DNA from: Dethiosulfovibrio sp.
GTDB lineage: Bacteria; Synergistota; Synergistia; Synergistales; Dethiosulfovibrionaceae
Assembly: GCA_028709985.1 (NCBI GenBank)
Contig: JAQUTB010000151.1
Coordinates: forward strand, 1 to 5,283
Direction of reading: 5' to 3'
Length of the DNA: 5,283 nucleotides
Position 1 is the first letter of the stretch. Each line of letters starts with the position of its first letter. Positions 4,735 through 5,283 of the stretch are shown here, piece after piece. The translations under genes and the position numbers were made by a program. The notes beneath the pieces are model-generated. The model ran no database searches and was not told the origin of the DNA. It saw nothing but the letters and a program-made list of their open reading frames with translations.

Positions 4735-5283
4735 TCATCGCTTCTGACAGGCTAAATAAGAGTCTATCCTTTTCTTCACGTTGGCCTTGAGGCTATCGTA
4801 GAAAAAGGCATAGTCGAAACGGTGGTAGACCTCCTTAGGCCAGCGCCCCATGTTGACGAGATCCACCTTTTGGGGCGTCTGGATATCGGTCGCGATAAGA
4901 GCCCCTGTCTTTAGGTCGACGTATGCGCCACAGAAATGGGGTATCTCCTCGACCACCTCACCGGTCGAATCGTTGAAGAAGATCGCCTTAAGATTTTCCT
5001 CCCGGCCTGTGGGAGTGCCATCGGTGCTCCAATTAAGCGGATTTATGGCCACCGCATCGGAGAGGAGGACAGGCGATCCCTCGGCACCAGGGCCCTGGGT
5101 GTTGTAGGTGATGATCACCCCTGTATCGGTCTCTCCCTGAGCCAGCTCCATCTGAGGAAACCGATCTAAGTCATCTTTATTCACGGTATAGCCGATTATA
5201 TAGGCCGCGATCAGCCTCTTCTGAAGCTCTGGGTCGCCCATCCGTCTGCGCATCAGCTCCACTACGACCATTGAACCCTGGCT
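4735..5283 (-). CDS. DUF3089 family alpha/beta hydrolase, C-terminal part (partial)
   Basis: The gene enters from the right edge; 182 codons are visible before the TGA at 4735-4737. The first four visible residues are Ser-Gln-Gly-Ser, the expected end of the GHSQGS nucleophile elbow. The first Ser (5281-5283) is thus the likely catalytic serine and the Met at 5269-5271 is not a true start. Other DUF3089-like features are the ELQKRLIAAYIIGYTV segment just after the elbow, INPLNW (visible residues about 80-85), and VYHRFDYAFFYDSL near the end. His154 of that last segment (codon 4822-4824) is the probable triad His. The family is predicted to hydrolyse esters or related bonds, but no substrate is known to me. 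The N-terminal half, including any signal peptide, lies outside the window. No terminator is visible before the ceramidase-like gene 99 nt downstream, so the two hydrolases may be cotranscribed. Confidence 0.85.
   Translation of the reverse strand, partial: SQGSMVVVELMRRRMGDPELQKRLIAAYIIGYTVNKDDLDRFPQMELAQGETDTGVIITYNTQGPGAEGSPVLLSDAVAINPLNWSTDGTPTGREENLKAIFFNDSTGEVVEEIPHFCGAYVDLKTGALIATDIQTPQKVDLVNMGRWPKEVYHRFDYAFFYDSLKANVKKRIDSYLACQKR

Noticed and set aside
1..5283. Signs of CRISPR, insertion sequences, tRNA or rRNA genes, or phage genes
   Set aside because: No regular direct repeats, terminal inverted repeats with a transposase, cloverleaf sequences or phage-like products are visible on either strand.

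Overview
The window reads as a stretch of chromosome from a peptide- or amino-acid-fermenting anaerobe. The base composition is moderately GC-rich, Arg AGG and Ile ATA codons are frequent, ribosome-binding sites are strong AGGAGG types, and a pcp gene sits with a DUF969/DUF979 membrane pair. A Synergistota member (Dethiosulfovibrio-like) is my best guess. That is inference from codon style and gene content, not a database match. All well-supported genes lie on the minus strand, so the reading order is from high to low coordinates.

Right part (5283 to 3250): the window opens inside a DUF3089-type alpha/beta hydrolase. The first visible codons encode Ser-Gln-Gly-Ser, the likely nucleophile elbow. 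A 97-nt spacer follows, most of it a decayed fragment of a second pcp gene. Next comes a 439-residue protein of the neutral-ceramidase N-terminal fold that has no export signal. This block is closed by a good intrinsic terminator (3250-3282, minus strand).

Middle and left part (3240 to 175): a second transcription unit starts in an AT-rich gap and runs Crp/Fnr-type regulator, DUF969, DUF979, pcp. Junctions are tight: a 31-nt gap, then an ATGA overlap, then a TAG stop buried in the next AGGAGG. The simplest reading is a self-regulated module in which a two-subunit membrane permease handles pyroglutamate, pyroglutamyl peptides or a related compound, and the cytoplasmic pyroglutamyl peptidase removes N-terminal pyroglutamate. 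The substrate and the regulator's effector are inferred, not shown.

Left edge (1 to 174): a perfect 20-bp inverted repeat with a 4-nt loop lies 24 bp beyond the pcp stop codon. It has no proper U-tract in either direction. A weak plus-strand open frame entering from the left edge runs through it and may be the end of a convergent gene.

The most unusual observation is the pcp relic at about 4647-4733. It aligns with two or three separate parts of the intact pcp gene 4 kb away and carries a TATAAT-like box just upstream of the ceramidase-like gene.
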